64,000 nucleotides of DNA from Batillaria attramentaria (Eukaryota > Mollusca > Gastropoda > Batillariidae). The stretch is from contig JACVVK020000034.1 in NCBI GenBank assembly GCA_018292915.2, positions 23,501 to 87,500 on the forward strand, written 5' to 3'. Positions 24,001 to 33,916 of the stretch are shown here, piece after piece. The notes below the pieces were generated by a model. The model was not told where the DNA came from. It searched no databases and was given only the letters and a program-made list of their open reading frames with translations. Each line of letters begins with the position of its first letter. The stretch's first letter is position 1. Position numbers and translations under genes: made by a program.

Positions 24001-27000
24001 GTATTTTGTAGCTTGCTGTTATAGATCTGTATGAAACTTGCTTAATAAAATCAACAAATCTATAACTTTATCTGTTTTTACATAGTTCTGTTCCAAGGAT
24101 AAGCAGAGTGGCTGTAAAAGCAAAACTATCACAATGAATGCACTCGAATTGTAGCCATAAATAAACATCTGCACATAATATGGACAGTCCCAGAATAGGT
24201 GAACAATAGTTTCCTCTCCCAGACCACAAAATAAACACATGAACATGCTCTTTCATGGTCAGCAGTGATGTAAATACTTACACTCAGGCATTATAAAACT
24301 GCTTCGTGTAAAAAAAAAAAAGAAAAAAAAAAAAGTGCACTATGTACACTTACTACGTGCCAAATGGGGTTTTTCACTCTTAGAATGTGTTCCCAGTATC
24401 TTATCAGCTCTAATGTCATAGTTTCTGTTTTGCCCGCTGTTTCTCTTAATAAGAAAAAAGCTGAAAGCCTACTGAGTAGCTTTATATGAATATTGTGCGT
24501 TTTGAAGTATTTAAGACAGTCGCAGATCTTTAGAGTTGAAAAATGTTGTGAAGTTATGTACAACATTTACCAGCTTGTCAACATGTCTTAGGAGGATTTA
24601 CTTCAGAAGTAAAATAAAAGTTCCATACAATAAAAATGGTGATGTAGTATAAATGCTTTACTTTTTTAGTCAGAGAATGGTCTTAATGGAGCACACATTC
24701 TAAAAAAGCTGGCCATGTCACGTTGTGAAGTTATGTACATTTCCCCTCCTTGAGACTGTTTTTTCTTGTACTGGCTGAAATTGGGGGCGATTCATATTCT
24801 TAAAGGGCTTTAACTGCAGGGGTGTAATGTTCACTCACTTTTACCACCTGTGATGCTCAACTACTGCTAAGAAAGGTTTGTTTTATTTGTGAAAACAGGA
24901 GAGAGACATCTCATTGTTGTGAAGTTATGTACTACGGTAACATTCCAGATTTTTCCCCCATTGTTTTATGTTTTCTGGGGACAATAGTGGCAACAGTGGA
25001 TACCTGCTTTGTAGATAGTCTGCTAATTTGGTTTTTAAAGGTCATTGTTAATCTCTTAATAAGTTTGTAAACAAATTTTAGCCTTGTGACGTTGTGAAGT
25101 TATGTACTGAAGTTCCCCTTTAGTTAGTTTAGGCAAATGTATCAATACCAAAACCTCTTTCATGGTCAGCAGTGATGTAAATACTTACACCTAGACATTC
25201 TAAAACTGCTTCATGTAAACAAAGTGCATTATGTACACTCACTATGTGCCGAAAGGGGTTTTTCATTTCTAGAATGTGGTCCCAGTGTCGTATCAGCTCT
25301 AATGTCATAGTTTCTGTTTTGCCCGCTGTTTCTCTTAATAAGAAAAAAAGCTGAAAGCCTACTGATTAGCTTTATATGAATATTGTGTGTTTTGGATGAA
25401 ATTTGAAGTACTTATGACAGTCGTAGATCTTCAGAGTTGAAAAATGTTGTGAAGTTACGTACATTTTCTGCTTCTTAAAATATCTCGCTTCTTTGAAGTC
25501 CAAGAACAGTGTAACTATTTCAGTTAACCCAACTGGTTTTTCTTTATAACAGGGTGTAATTTAAATGAATTTCTTTGTATCTCTTTCCAGTGAATGGGAG
25601 CAAGAAGTTCCTGTGATGTTGTGATGTTATGTACACAGTGATAATGGTTGGCGTCATATTACACAAGTAATAAATGAGTGAATGACACAAAAAATGGTTC
25701 AGATGATGTGTTTTTGTTTGAAGATGGTGTGCCCCAAGTCCAATGTGTAAATTATGATTTTCTATTTTGCCTTAGTGTGTCACAACTTTTCAACACCATT
25801 TCTGAGCCATGCCCATATATACAAATGAATTGGCCTTGAAAAGTCCTGCACAACAAGCATGACAACTGCTGTTCTAGATCAGCGTTGTTAGTTTCTTTTG
25901 GAAGATGCTGTACTATAATCCATGTAGGACTAAGATTAGTCAGAATGGGAACATATAAATGTATGATCTAATAGACATGTCAAACAACAAAGTGTTTTAC
26001 AAAATTTCAATTTTTCGAAAGATTATACAACGATCTATATAGGATTAACATTAGTAAGAACCGGAACATGTGCCAAACATGTTAAACTACTAAATGTTTT
26101 ATAGAAATTCAGTTTTGTTAAACATCTGACAACCTGAAACGTGCAGCCCAACAAAACAAAGATGAATGGGGGTCCTATAATGTACGCACCCCTGTTTTCA
26201 TGTCATCTGCATCTGTCTTGTCACACTTTGCCTCATCCTTGCAGCAAGATATAGGGTACGTGTTATTAAGGTGGGCCAGCCATTCACTGGAACTGTTCAC
26301 ACCACAGCACGTAAACTGTAGATAAATACAAGAACATTATCATTATGATATCGATAATGATACTTTGATCTAGGCTATCTGCATGACACTTGAAAAAAAT
26401 TCTACAGGAAAAAAAATTACCACGATCCCCCACAAACCAAACCATATGATATAAAAAAGTCCACTAAATGTTTCTTTAGTTTAAACAGTACTGCGGAAAT
26501 CATAGCCAAGAATAAAATTCACTAGAGCGCTCTGTACAGTACACTTAAAATTCTTTTTTTTTTTTTTACTAGACTCGTACTCTGACAAAGCAAGAAAGTG
26601 TCCTGAAGAGCCAAGCTTGTCTTGAATCTTAATTCAAACTGTCAAAGCATCTCTCTCATCTGCCTTTTGTGTTGTGATATTCCCCATCTCGTTATCTGCC
26701 ACTGCAGAGTTGCTGTACATCAACGGCCCACACCAAGCATACCATACCCTCAGCTTGTTTACATAGATCTAGATGTGCTGCAAACTATAAAACTGTTTAA
26801 ACAAACTCAAACTGTGTGCTATGATTTCAGAAGTTCAAACTCAACAATAGTCTGCAACTCAAGGCAAACAATAGCACCTAGCAACAGTAGAACCTAGCCA
26901 GTGAAGGTAACACCCCACTGCTGTAGACACATATAATTACATCATAATATATATACATTTCACAATCTAAGACTTACGTCACGCTGAAGCGTGTCCCATG

Positions 27001-30000
27001 ATTTTTGGACACCACCACTGGTTGCGTAGTTCTGTTCTGCGTCCCGCAATGTGTTAGAGACTTCGGCTTCAATCTGCCATGAAAAACAGTATTAATACAT
27101 GTACTAGTAAAGACAAAAATATAATCAAGTAATGAAGGATATCACTTCATGAACCACAAACCTAATCATCTGAGGCGGAGTCCAGAACAGGGAACGCAGA
27201 AGAGAGACTTCATGAAAACCACTGGCTATAATAAAAAAAATATGGCAGACAATATATTCAGTAGTTTTCCTTTTTTTAAATCCGTCACCACAATAAATTT
27301 TGTGATTTACTGCAAGTTCAAACAACAACAAATCAATTACTGCGCCTGGGTAGTAGCAAGACTAAGAGAATGCACACAAACTGGATGCACACGTACACGT
27401 AATTGTATGCACGATGCTCTTCACACAATTCAACAACTGACCACTCCCCACCCCAAAGCAAAAACACGATTCCTACAATGGTTACACAGGGTACGACACA
27501 GCTGTTAAAGTCTACTGTAGGGCAGGATGCCGAGAAACAAGTCTTTTCCCCTCTGACCTCAAAATCAAATGCAGTGCCTGCCAAGTCACTAGACATTTGC
27601 CAGTAGAGTAAAATTATTTAACTCTGGCTTACATCATCTTGAAGAACGTATGCTGCAATGCCACCAGCAATCATCATGATGAAGATGATCCCCAGAAGTA
27701 CAGCGAACTGCAAAAAAGGGCAACAGAAACAACAATAAAACAAATTCATCATTAACACTAACTGAGCTCGGAATATCCCAGGTTACCTCTATGGCTTTTT
27801 CAACATTTAAAACAAATTAATGAAGCAAGACCAGGGTTAATCACTAACCATAGCCTCGAAACTTATCATCAAGATGAACTACTACATTATATTAGTACTA
27901 TTACTGCAAACAGTCTATAGAACTATGCAATACATGTATCACTGATTCAAAAATTATGAATTTATCTGTTCATAACTTACAGGGTGAAACTGGTTACATG
28001 TACAGTACTGTATCACTACAATAAACAGTATTCGTTTTAGGTATCATATTATATATTTCACTTTCTAATTATTATAAACGCTGTTTAAAGGAAACTTTCA
28101 ACCTTACTCCCCTGTGGGAGTGAGGGTTTGTGTGGCCCTCAAAGGGCGACATTCCTATTTATATACACGTGTATACATGTATGTATACATTGTATCCACT
28201 TCTGCTAAGTGCTATCCAGCACGGGATAGAACTAGACTTGCCCTTTTCACCCAAAAGAAGAAAATCTCCACTACACACTGTATTCTTCTTAGACACAGTA
28301 ACACGTTTTGTCAGCTTAGCACTCCAGGCATGCAAAACACCACTAGTACCAGGGGAGACAATTAACCAGTTCCTTAGATCAAGGGTTTCCTACCCTGTTC
28401 AGTGACCAACCCCACAGTGTCAATCCACACCCTACTCACAAACTCTAAACTTACGGTCATGGTGAGGCAGTAGTTTTCCTTCAGCGCGCCCATGCAGCCA
28501 AAGAAGGCGATGATGAAGATGAGGACGCCCACCACTATCAACAATATGCCAGGCCCTGAGTATGAATTCCCAAAGAAATCATAGTAGTCCACGAGTTTGA
28601 CCTGCACGTAGGCTCCTACGGCGATCAGGGCTATGGCAGCAATCTGCACAAGAAAGCAAATCATGTAACTTGGCAAGGAAACACACACACACACACGGCA
28701 TGCATTTAAGTCGAGAGAACTGCACTGGCTTCCTGTCAGAGCAAGAATTCATTATAAAGTGGCCACTATATTCTGCATCACTGCCTCCTGTCCTTCATAC
28801 CTTTCCACTCTGCTGCAGCTGTACACACCCTCCAGACAACTCAGATCCTCTGCCGACACCCGCTTCCTACGCATTCCACAGGTTAAATCGAAAACACTAG
28901 GTCAGCGAGCATTGCTCTACCATGGACTAGTCATTTGGAACAGCCTGCCTGCCCATGTTCGCCATGCAGAGTCAACGGACTCCTTTAAAGTTGCTTTAAA
29001 GTCTTATTTCTTCCAGCAGTATAATAAAGACTAACTTCTCTATCACCACTGTTACCATCATTGTCTTTTTGGGATGTCATGTTAGGATGTATCATAGCTG
29101 TGTGTACATAACATGTATTTCATGTGTATGTAATGTGACGTATTTCATGTATATTATATAATTTATAGGAGGTTGGGCGCCAGACAAATTATCCTCATTA
29201 TTATTATAAGTCTCAGAATCTGAGAGTGAGAAAGTGTGTGAAGGCTAGTGACTAGTACTAGTACAGTACTAGTGTTTGATTTTGATGAAAGTGTAAAGAT
29301 CCAGAATACTGAACTAAATTCGAAGTCCCTAACAGTAACACTGGATTCACTTTAAACTTCAAAGACTGCTTCTCACCCATCAAAATTGTACAAGTGCTGT
29401 ATAATTTGCATACAGCAAGTCATGTATTGTTATGTAAGCATTCTTGAATCAAGTATTTTTGACAACTGAACGAAGCGACCAGAATTAAGAGTAATACATC
29501 AAATCAACAGCATTACATGTGAAGCTTATAGCCGGAACTGCACTATTAAATTATAAATGATTGAAGTTAACTGTTAAGTTCCAAATAGTGTGAAATACTG
29601 ATGTATCTTGTACTAATGCTGTTACTAATTGCTATGGTCACTCAGAGTGACCCTCACCAAAATGACTTGGGGTGATGCTCTGGCTTTTAACAGAACAGTG
29701 CACTGTTCAGACATCAATTTCAATATTCATGAACTTAAAGTTAAACCTCAAGGGAAGTCAAGCTATTTACTCCATGGATTTACTCAGATCTAATCTGTCA
29801 CTGACTGACCATTTTAGTTTATGCAGTGGTTCCTCCAATTAATGTATGTTTTATAATGTAACATTAGTAGTTTTTTTGTTGTTTTTTTTTAAAGTCTGTC
29901 AAGGTGTCTTGTACTGTGTAGTTGTACTAAAAGTATTCATCTTTATTGAAACTGGAACGGTAGTCACTACAACTTCAGATCAGATTACATAAATTACAAT

Positions 30001-30945
30001 CACAGCCACCCTAAAGCACCCAAATGTCTGAAAAAATTGTGATCTAAAAGTAGTGAAACGAAACAGAAAGCTTCCTGGTGAGTAGCCGCGTCCACTCTTT
30101 GCTTTGTTTCCCTGTTTTGCAAACACAGTAAGGCTGTCCCACTGACAGTGACACTAAGTCACTACAGTTATGAAGTGACAAACTATAATTTCAAGTTCCA
30201 ACTCCTAGCCTAAGGTGAGAAACAGTAAGACGCCTGTAAACCTTAACGAACATTCATTTCAACGCCCACGCCTTAACTCTTTGACGACGAAGCACAATTT
30301 CTAACACGCGATTTCCTATAGGAAATCGCGTGTTAGAAATTGTGCTTCGTCGTCAAAGAGTTAACGCTTTTATCATTTAAATTACCGCACTCGCTATTTT
30401 GGTCTGCTCTGGCGTTTAGTTTCTTTCTCAATGAGTTTCTGGGGAGGGGCAAGTTCTGAGAAATAGGAGCTAGGTATGGACCTGTACAGTGTGCCGAAAT
30501 TAGATCCTTCATCGTTGATCTAAGGTGCGCCTGCATTAGATTCACTACAAGTATCCTGGCCGGAAAGATCGGGAAAACTGCTGCCATATTGTCCACGTCT
30601 CTAGCTGGATTTGTTTACGTATGACATTGACAGCCGCAGGCGGAAGGAGATCAACAGTTTTCAGTGTTGAAGTCGACCACTGATTGATCATACACCGTGC
30701 TAAACGCCAAATATGCATGGAACGTTTTAAGTTACCGCTGCTCTTACGGGTTTTACTTGCTGCAGCAGATGTCAACCTTTTTATCCGACGAAAGAGACAC
30801 AGCTTTTTAACACAACATGGCGATTCTGCGCAAGAAGCAGACGCCACCAGTTACACATAGCAGAATGGCCGCCAGTACTTACCACAAACACTAAGTTGAA
30901 GGCGAAAAGTAGGAACTTCACGCATTTCATGCCACCCTCAACCAT
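18090..30945 (-). CDS. CD63-like tetraspanin, 7 coding exons, complete (232 aa)
   Basis: Four-pass membrane scaffold protein of plasma membrane and endosomes. Coding exons in transcript order: 30945-30883, 28643-28455, 27707-27633, 27073-26978, 26315-26190, 18677-18594, 18155-18090. All are GT-AG and every length is a multiple of 3 (phase 0). The start MVEGGMKCVKFLLFAFNLVF is classic for the family. TM1 spans about 11-35, TM2 about 53-75, then FFGCMGALKENYCL, and TM3 about 85-107. The large extracellular loop (about 108-200) has CCG at 144-146, CC at 165-166, C172 and C185, six cysteines in all, with sequons at N148 and N158. TM4 is about 202-222. The tail ends in YEVV-stop, a YxxPhi lysosome/endosome sorting signal like that of CD63. 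Introns are long and repeat-filled, and intron 5 contains another gene on the opposite strand. Orthology to a specific vertebrate tetraspanin was not established. Confidence 0.93.
19115..20235 (+). pseudogene. dead Tc1/mariner transposase copy
   Basis: Starts near ATG 19120. A helix-turn-helix segment (KGQIQAGSRSADVAQHFNI, then HSSTIYRFWNQFQ) is followed by GQPRTDPEVA. Much further on come FQQDNEPAHTARLT and SSNINPTENLW, the DDE-domain motifs around the second Asp and the final acidic residue of Tc1-type transposases. Many stops and frameshifts separate the blocks, and the middle (about 19.6-19.8 kb) is barely recognisable. It is inactive, and no TIRs were found. It lies in tetraspanin intron 5, on the opposite strand. 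Confidence 0.8.
21133..23848 (+). CDS. small spliced gene inside the TIR element (91 aa, Tudor-like)
   Basis: Three plausible exons join in frame: 21133-21160 (ATG TCG AAG..., GTAAGT donor), 23425-23501 (AG acceptor, GTTTGT donor) and 23678-23848 (CAG acceptor, TAG stop). The predicted 91-aa protein contains VDDFVEAVFSSNRKKGEAVY, then YYAKVLEVLHDGSEVKL, then GDVYTWADVAW. Alternating aromatic and hydrophobic residues suggest a small Tudor-like beta-barrel. From memory, similar segments end some DGVGG-type mobile-element proteins. It could be the remnant N- and C-terminal exons of an internally deleted transposon gene, or a captured host exon set. It is antisense to the surrounding tetraspanin. 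The exon 2 acceptor was chosen from two adjacent AGs because it gives the coherent frame. Confidence 0.5.
24044..24049 (+). terminator. AATAAA polyadenylation signal of the nested gene
   Basis: Canonical hexamer about 200 bp after the TAG at 23846-23848, consistent with a short 3' UTR. Confidence 0.45.
25905..26130. repeat. diverged direct duplication, about 120 bp unit
   Basis: Two tandem, rather diverged copies share the order TATA.ATCYATRTAGGA, ATTAGTMAGAA, GGAACAT, AACTACTAAA/CAACAAAG and TGTTTTAYARAA. They lie just outside the TIR element, in the same intron. Confidence 0.45.
28705..29040 (+). mobile_element. CR1/L2-like LINE 3'-end fragment
   Basis: About 110 residues of the C-terminal tail of a non-LTR reverse transcriptase are readable in pieces: ELHWLPVRARIHYK, then SYLSTLLQLYTPSRQLRSS, then LYHGLVIWNSLPAHVRHAES, then FKVALKSYFF and a stop. 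The WNSLP and LHWLPVRARI motifs are typical of CR1/L2/Jockey-group LINEs. The first blocks are in different frames, so the copy is dead. It is 5'-truncated and lies in tetraspanin intron 1. Confidence 0.75.
30273..30364. mobile_element. perfect 92-bp palindrome with TTAA ends (piggyBac-type MITE?)
   Basis: The left arm TTAACTCTTTGACGACGAAG... and the right arm are exact reverse complements over 46 bp, meeting at CCTATAGG (centre 30318.5) with no spacer. TTAA at both ends fits piggyBac/Kolobok target choice. It lies in tetraspanin intron 1. The absence of any mismatch suggests recent origin or copy-correction. Confidence 0.6.
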
Positions 30946-31199
30946 CTTGAAAGGATGTCAGTCAGTCCTCTAAGCACAGAGAAATAACGACAAACAATAC
31001 TTGTAGTATATCACAGTCCTTCCGAACGGTACGCTGAGCTCGCTATGAGATGAACAAATGAGCTGCGCAGTACACAGTGTCACTCCGCACGGCAGAAAAA
31101 AAGTGCGTCCAACTCAGATGATTGCACAAGGTTATCACAAATACACACTGGCAGATCCAGTTGTTCGGAGGAATAAATTTCTGATCACTCAGATCGCTT

Positions 31200-31206
31200 C
31201 TATATA
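31200..31206 (-). promoter_or_regulatory. possible TATA box of the tetraspanin gene
   Basis: Minus strand reads GCTATATAGAAG about 255 bp upstream of the ATG at 30945, next to GC-rich sequence. A start site near 31170 would give a 5' UTR of about 225 bases. Confidence 0.35.
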
Positions 31207-31439
31207 GCACAAATGCGAAACAGCAGGGATGGTTTATTTATACGGGCAAATGTGGCGCAACGCGCAAGGGTGTGATGAATCCTCACGTGCCTAGGCTACG
31301 TCATAGGTTACTATTTGAAAGGTCCGCCCTCGTGACGACTCGAGTGAGTGAATGAGGTGTTGGCACGGATAGTGCACAGTCATGAATATCCGCACTATGT
31401 ATGAGCGCACGTATAGGTAATTTTAGTTTTCGGATAAGG

Positions 31440-32640
31440 ACAAAAAACGCAGTTTACACTGGTTGTCCATCAGTACATTGTACGGGGTGGGGGAGGGGTG
31501 TCCGGGCGGCGGCGGACGGCAGTCACCGGTTAGTCACTCAGTGATGGCCGCTGACCGGCCGTGCGTGCCGAGGCTCATGGCCGACTGCCGGCCGCACAGA
31601 GTACTGAAGTGAGTTGAGTCACTCCGAGACTGACAGTGCTTTAAACCTAACTAGACTAACCCGGCCGTCAGTGCCGACTGCCGTAACTGCTGACTGACTC
31701 GGACCGTGGTTGTCAGTCGTAATTTAACTTGATCTCTTCGAGACCGGCTGAGCCCGGACTCCTGCCATACTGAGTCAACCGGGACTCAGTCACTGAGTCC
31801 GGCCGCCCGCCGCCTGTACCGTGGCTAATCAGTCCGCCGTGGGCCCGGCCGTCGGCACTGCCGGACTGAAGGCCGGACTGAGTCGGTGACCGTGACCCGG
31901 CGACACTGACTGATTCACTCAGTATGGCACTGATGAGCCGATCCGCAGTAACACACCATTACTACTGACTCAAGTTGTTCAATCAGTCAGTCAAAACCGA
32001 CCAGGGTAGCCGGCCGCGGCGGAAAATCATAGTCAGTCACGTCATGTCCGCGGCCATGTTTCACTGACTGACTGCGGACGGACTGACTGTCAGTCTCAGA
32101 CCCAAGACTATGATCCGCCACCGGGACTGACTCTCCAGTAATTCTCACCAAGTCAGTGGCACCTGACCGGCGTCAGTACCCGTTTCGCCGGCGCGGGCTC
32201 AGTCGTGAGCCGGTATGATATGTGATTATGTCTTCAAGTTTCCGACCTTTGCACTGACGGTGGTATCCGGCTCAGTCTCAAAGTCGAGGCACCTGGACTG
32301 GAACGAAGGCAGGCCAGTGTCCTCGGACCGGAGGCCGGGGCTCAGCAAAAAATAATTTGAATAAAGTAAAATTAAATCAGTGCTGAACAGGGCGGGCCGG
32401 CGCTGGTGAACCGGTTAACTCGGCAGATTCAGTGCCGTCCTGTCTCACGTTCTGAGCATAGAGTCTACTGACGGGGTAAACTGACTCTTTGACGGTCGCT
32501 GAGCCCGCCGGCCGGAGGAGAATATAGTATAACGGCTGACTTCCCGGCCCCCCGCCGCATTTCATCATACTCAGCACTATATGACCATGATGAACTGCCG
32601 GCCGGTGCCTCACTGAGTGTACATGTATACAAATTGCAAG
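31440..32640. other. GC- and CpG-rich block enriched in ACTG/CAGT words
   Basis: About 1.2 kb upstream of the tetraspanin gene in which ACTGA, CAGTC, GACTGACT, GCCGGC and CCGGCCG recur many times without a fixed period. No reading frame is convincing. It may be a promoter-proximal CpG island grown by slippage (cryptic simplicity) or a degraded satellite. Confidence 0.5.
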
Positions 32641-33558
32641 CTGTTCCCGTTATTGTGCCGTTTTCAGCACAGCCGCGGCTCCGGCCTCCTCCGGGTCCCT
32701 CCTCCCCCCACCCCCCCCCCCTTCCGGCTTAGCGCGACCATTACTAGAACACAAACGGCCGCCAGTAACCGCAGGCAGTTTTGATATTGTGATTGTGAGC
32801 TCTAGTCACGATCAAGGGGTACGGTGCGACATTTGGAAGCTGACATTTCTGATGTATAACTGATTGTCGGCGCTATTATTACTCATGCCGGCTACACAAG
32901 CACATACACGGCACAACATGGGTGGTTTTTTGTTGTTGTTGTTGTTGTTGTTGTTGTTTCTTATAGTCTACACGTACATGAGTGAGGGCAAATTCAGTAT
33001 TGCTGACTGCACTATTGTTTGGTATAAAACATGCTTAGCGTTGCATTATTGAGCTACTGATTTGCCTAGTTTCAATGCCGGGAAAGAATTCAAAAACTGA
33101 GTGGGGTAACTGGGTTTGTATGAACAACAAGTAATACATTGAACAAATCTGTGGCGAAACCAGTCATAGTACACGGGTCGGTCCTGACGAGATGAACTTG
33201 GGCATTTTTCGCGTACGCAGAAACGACTTTGCGTGCCGGAGGCGGCGTCGATGCATTCAATTCTGCAGCCGGGTTGAATAGAGTTGACGACCGGGACTTG
33301 ACTGAATCGCTCGACGCCGCGGCCGTAGGCCGGACTTGAAGTCGGCCATGTGTACGGCACACAAACCCAGCCGTAGGACAGTCAGGTCGCGTGCGCAACA
33401 AGTGCCGACCTGGAATCATGATCAGGTGTGCATTTGTTCTACCGTGCTGCAAATCTACACAAGACAGAGCTTCACAAAATTCAACAAATACAAACTTTTC
33501 AAAGGTTTTCATCAAAGACTCTGCGGAGAGAGAGGCCGCCCACGCCAGGCCGGACATC
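32641..33558. other. no recognised gene; (GTT)n tract and Cys-rich minus-strand ORF
   Basis: Contains a poly-C tract (about 32705-32720), a (TTG)n tract (about 32927-32957) and a minus-strand open frame (33360-33046) rich in cysteine in its second half. Nothing identifies it as a gene. Confidence 0.4.
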
Positions 33559-33636
33559 CCCGCAATGAGGCGGGTGGGTTGGTGGGTGGGTGTTTGGGGG
33601 TTTAACGCCCTTTTCCACCACATAGGGTGATATCAA

Positions 33637-33782
33637 CCCTACATGGTCCACCCCTTGTCGTGGGGTAGTGGCTTGTGACTGGCTCAATGACCCAGAGAAC
33701 TATGCCAGCAGGAGCACATGCTCCTGGCAGGGTCACCCAAGCTGGACAGGTCGAAGGGTAGAGGTCAGACGAATGTGGACCA
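33637..33782 (+). ncRNA. HDV-like self-cleaving ribozyme at the LINE 5' end
   Basis: The fold can be drawn directly. P1: CCCTAC 33637-33642 with GTAG-t-GG 33665-33671 (one bulged T). P2: TGGTCCA 33644-33650 with TGGACCA 33776-33782 (7 perfect pairs). P3: CCC 33651-33653 with GGG 33662-33664, loop CTTGTCGT. P4: TGACT 33676-33680 with GGTCA 33763-33767, enclosing further hairpins. The candidate catalytic C is 33770 in GACGAATG. The fold starts exactly at the first base after the target duplication, where such ribozymes free the 5' end of RTE and R2 transcripts. The loop and C-G-A-A joint resemble HDV. The P1 bulge may weaken activity. Confidence 0.65.
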
Positions 33783-33916
33783 CCTCTCCAAGAGGCTAAA
33801 CGGGTTTGCGTAGGGTTAACAGCCCTACCTGTAAAAAACACTAAGTTACTGAAGCATCGACAGCAACAAACCGAGACATTCACCTGGGCGAGGAAGGGTC
33901 TCCATCCCGGAGACCT

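Larger units (their letters stand above)
20408..25814. mobile_element. 5.4-kb TIR element with repeated internal motifs and a nested small gene
   Basis: The ends are perfect inverted copies of GGGCATGGCTCAGAAATGG (20408-20426 and 25796-25814), with TATAT continuing the symmetry outside. Flanks are TTATAT on the left and ATATAT on the right, so the target duplication is ambiguous (AT, ATAT or longer). Inside, GTTGTGAWGTTATGWAC or its complement recurs a dozen or more times between 21.7 and 25.63 kb. Two segments are duplicated: 22.16-22.60 with 22.73-23.17 kb (offset 571) and 24.25-24.56 with 25.16-25.46 kb (offset about 907). A small spliced gene is enclosed. No full transposase is visible, so the copy is probably non-autonomous. 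It accounts for most of tetraspanin intron 5. Confidence 0.6.

Noticed and set aside
30545..30847. 100-codon minus-strand frame in tetraspanin intron 1
   Set aside because: No recognised domain and no splice link to the tetraspanin exons.
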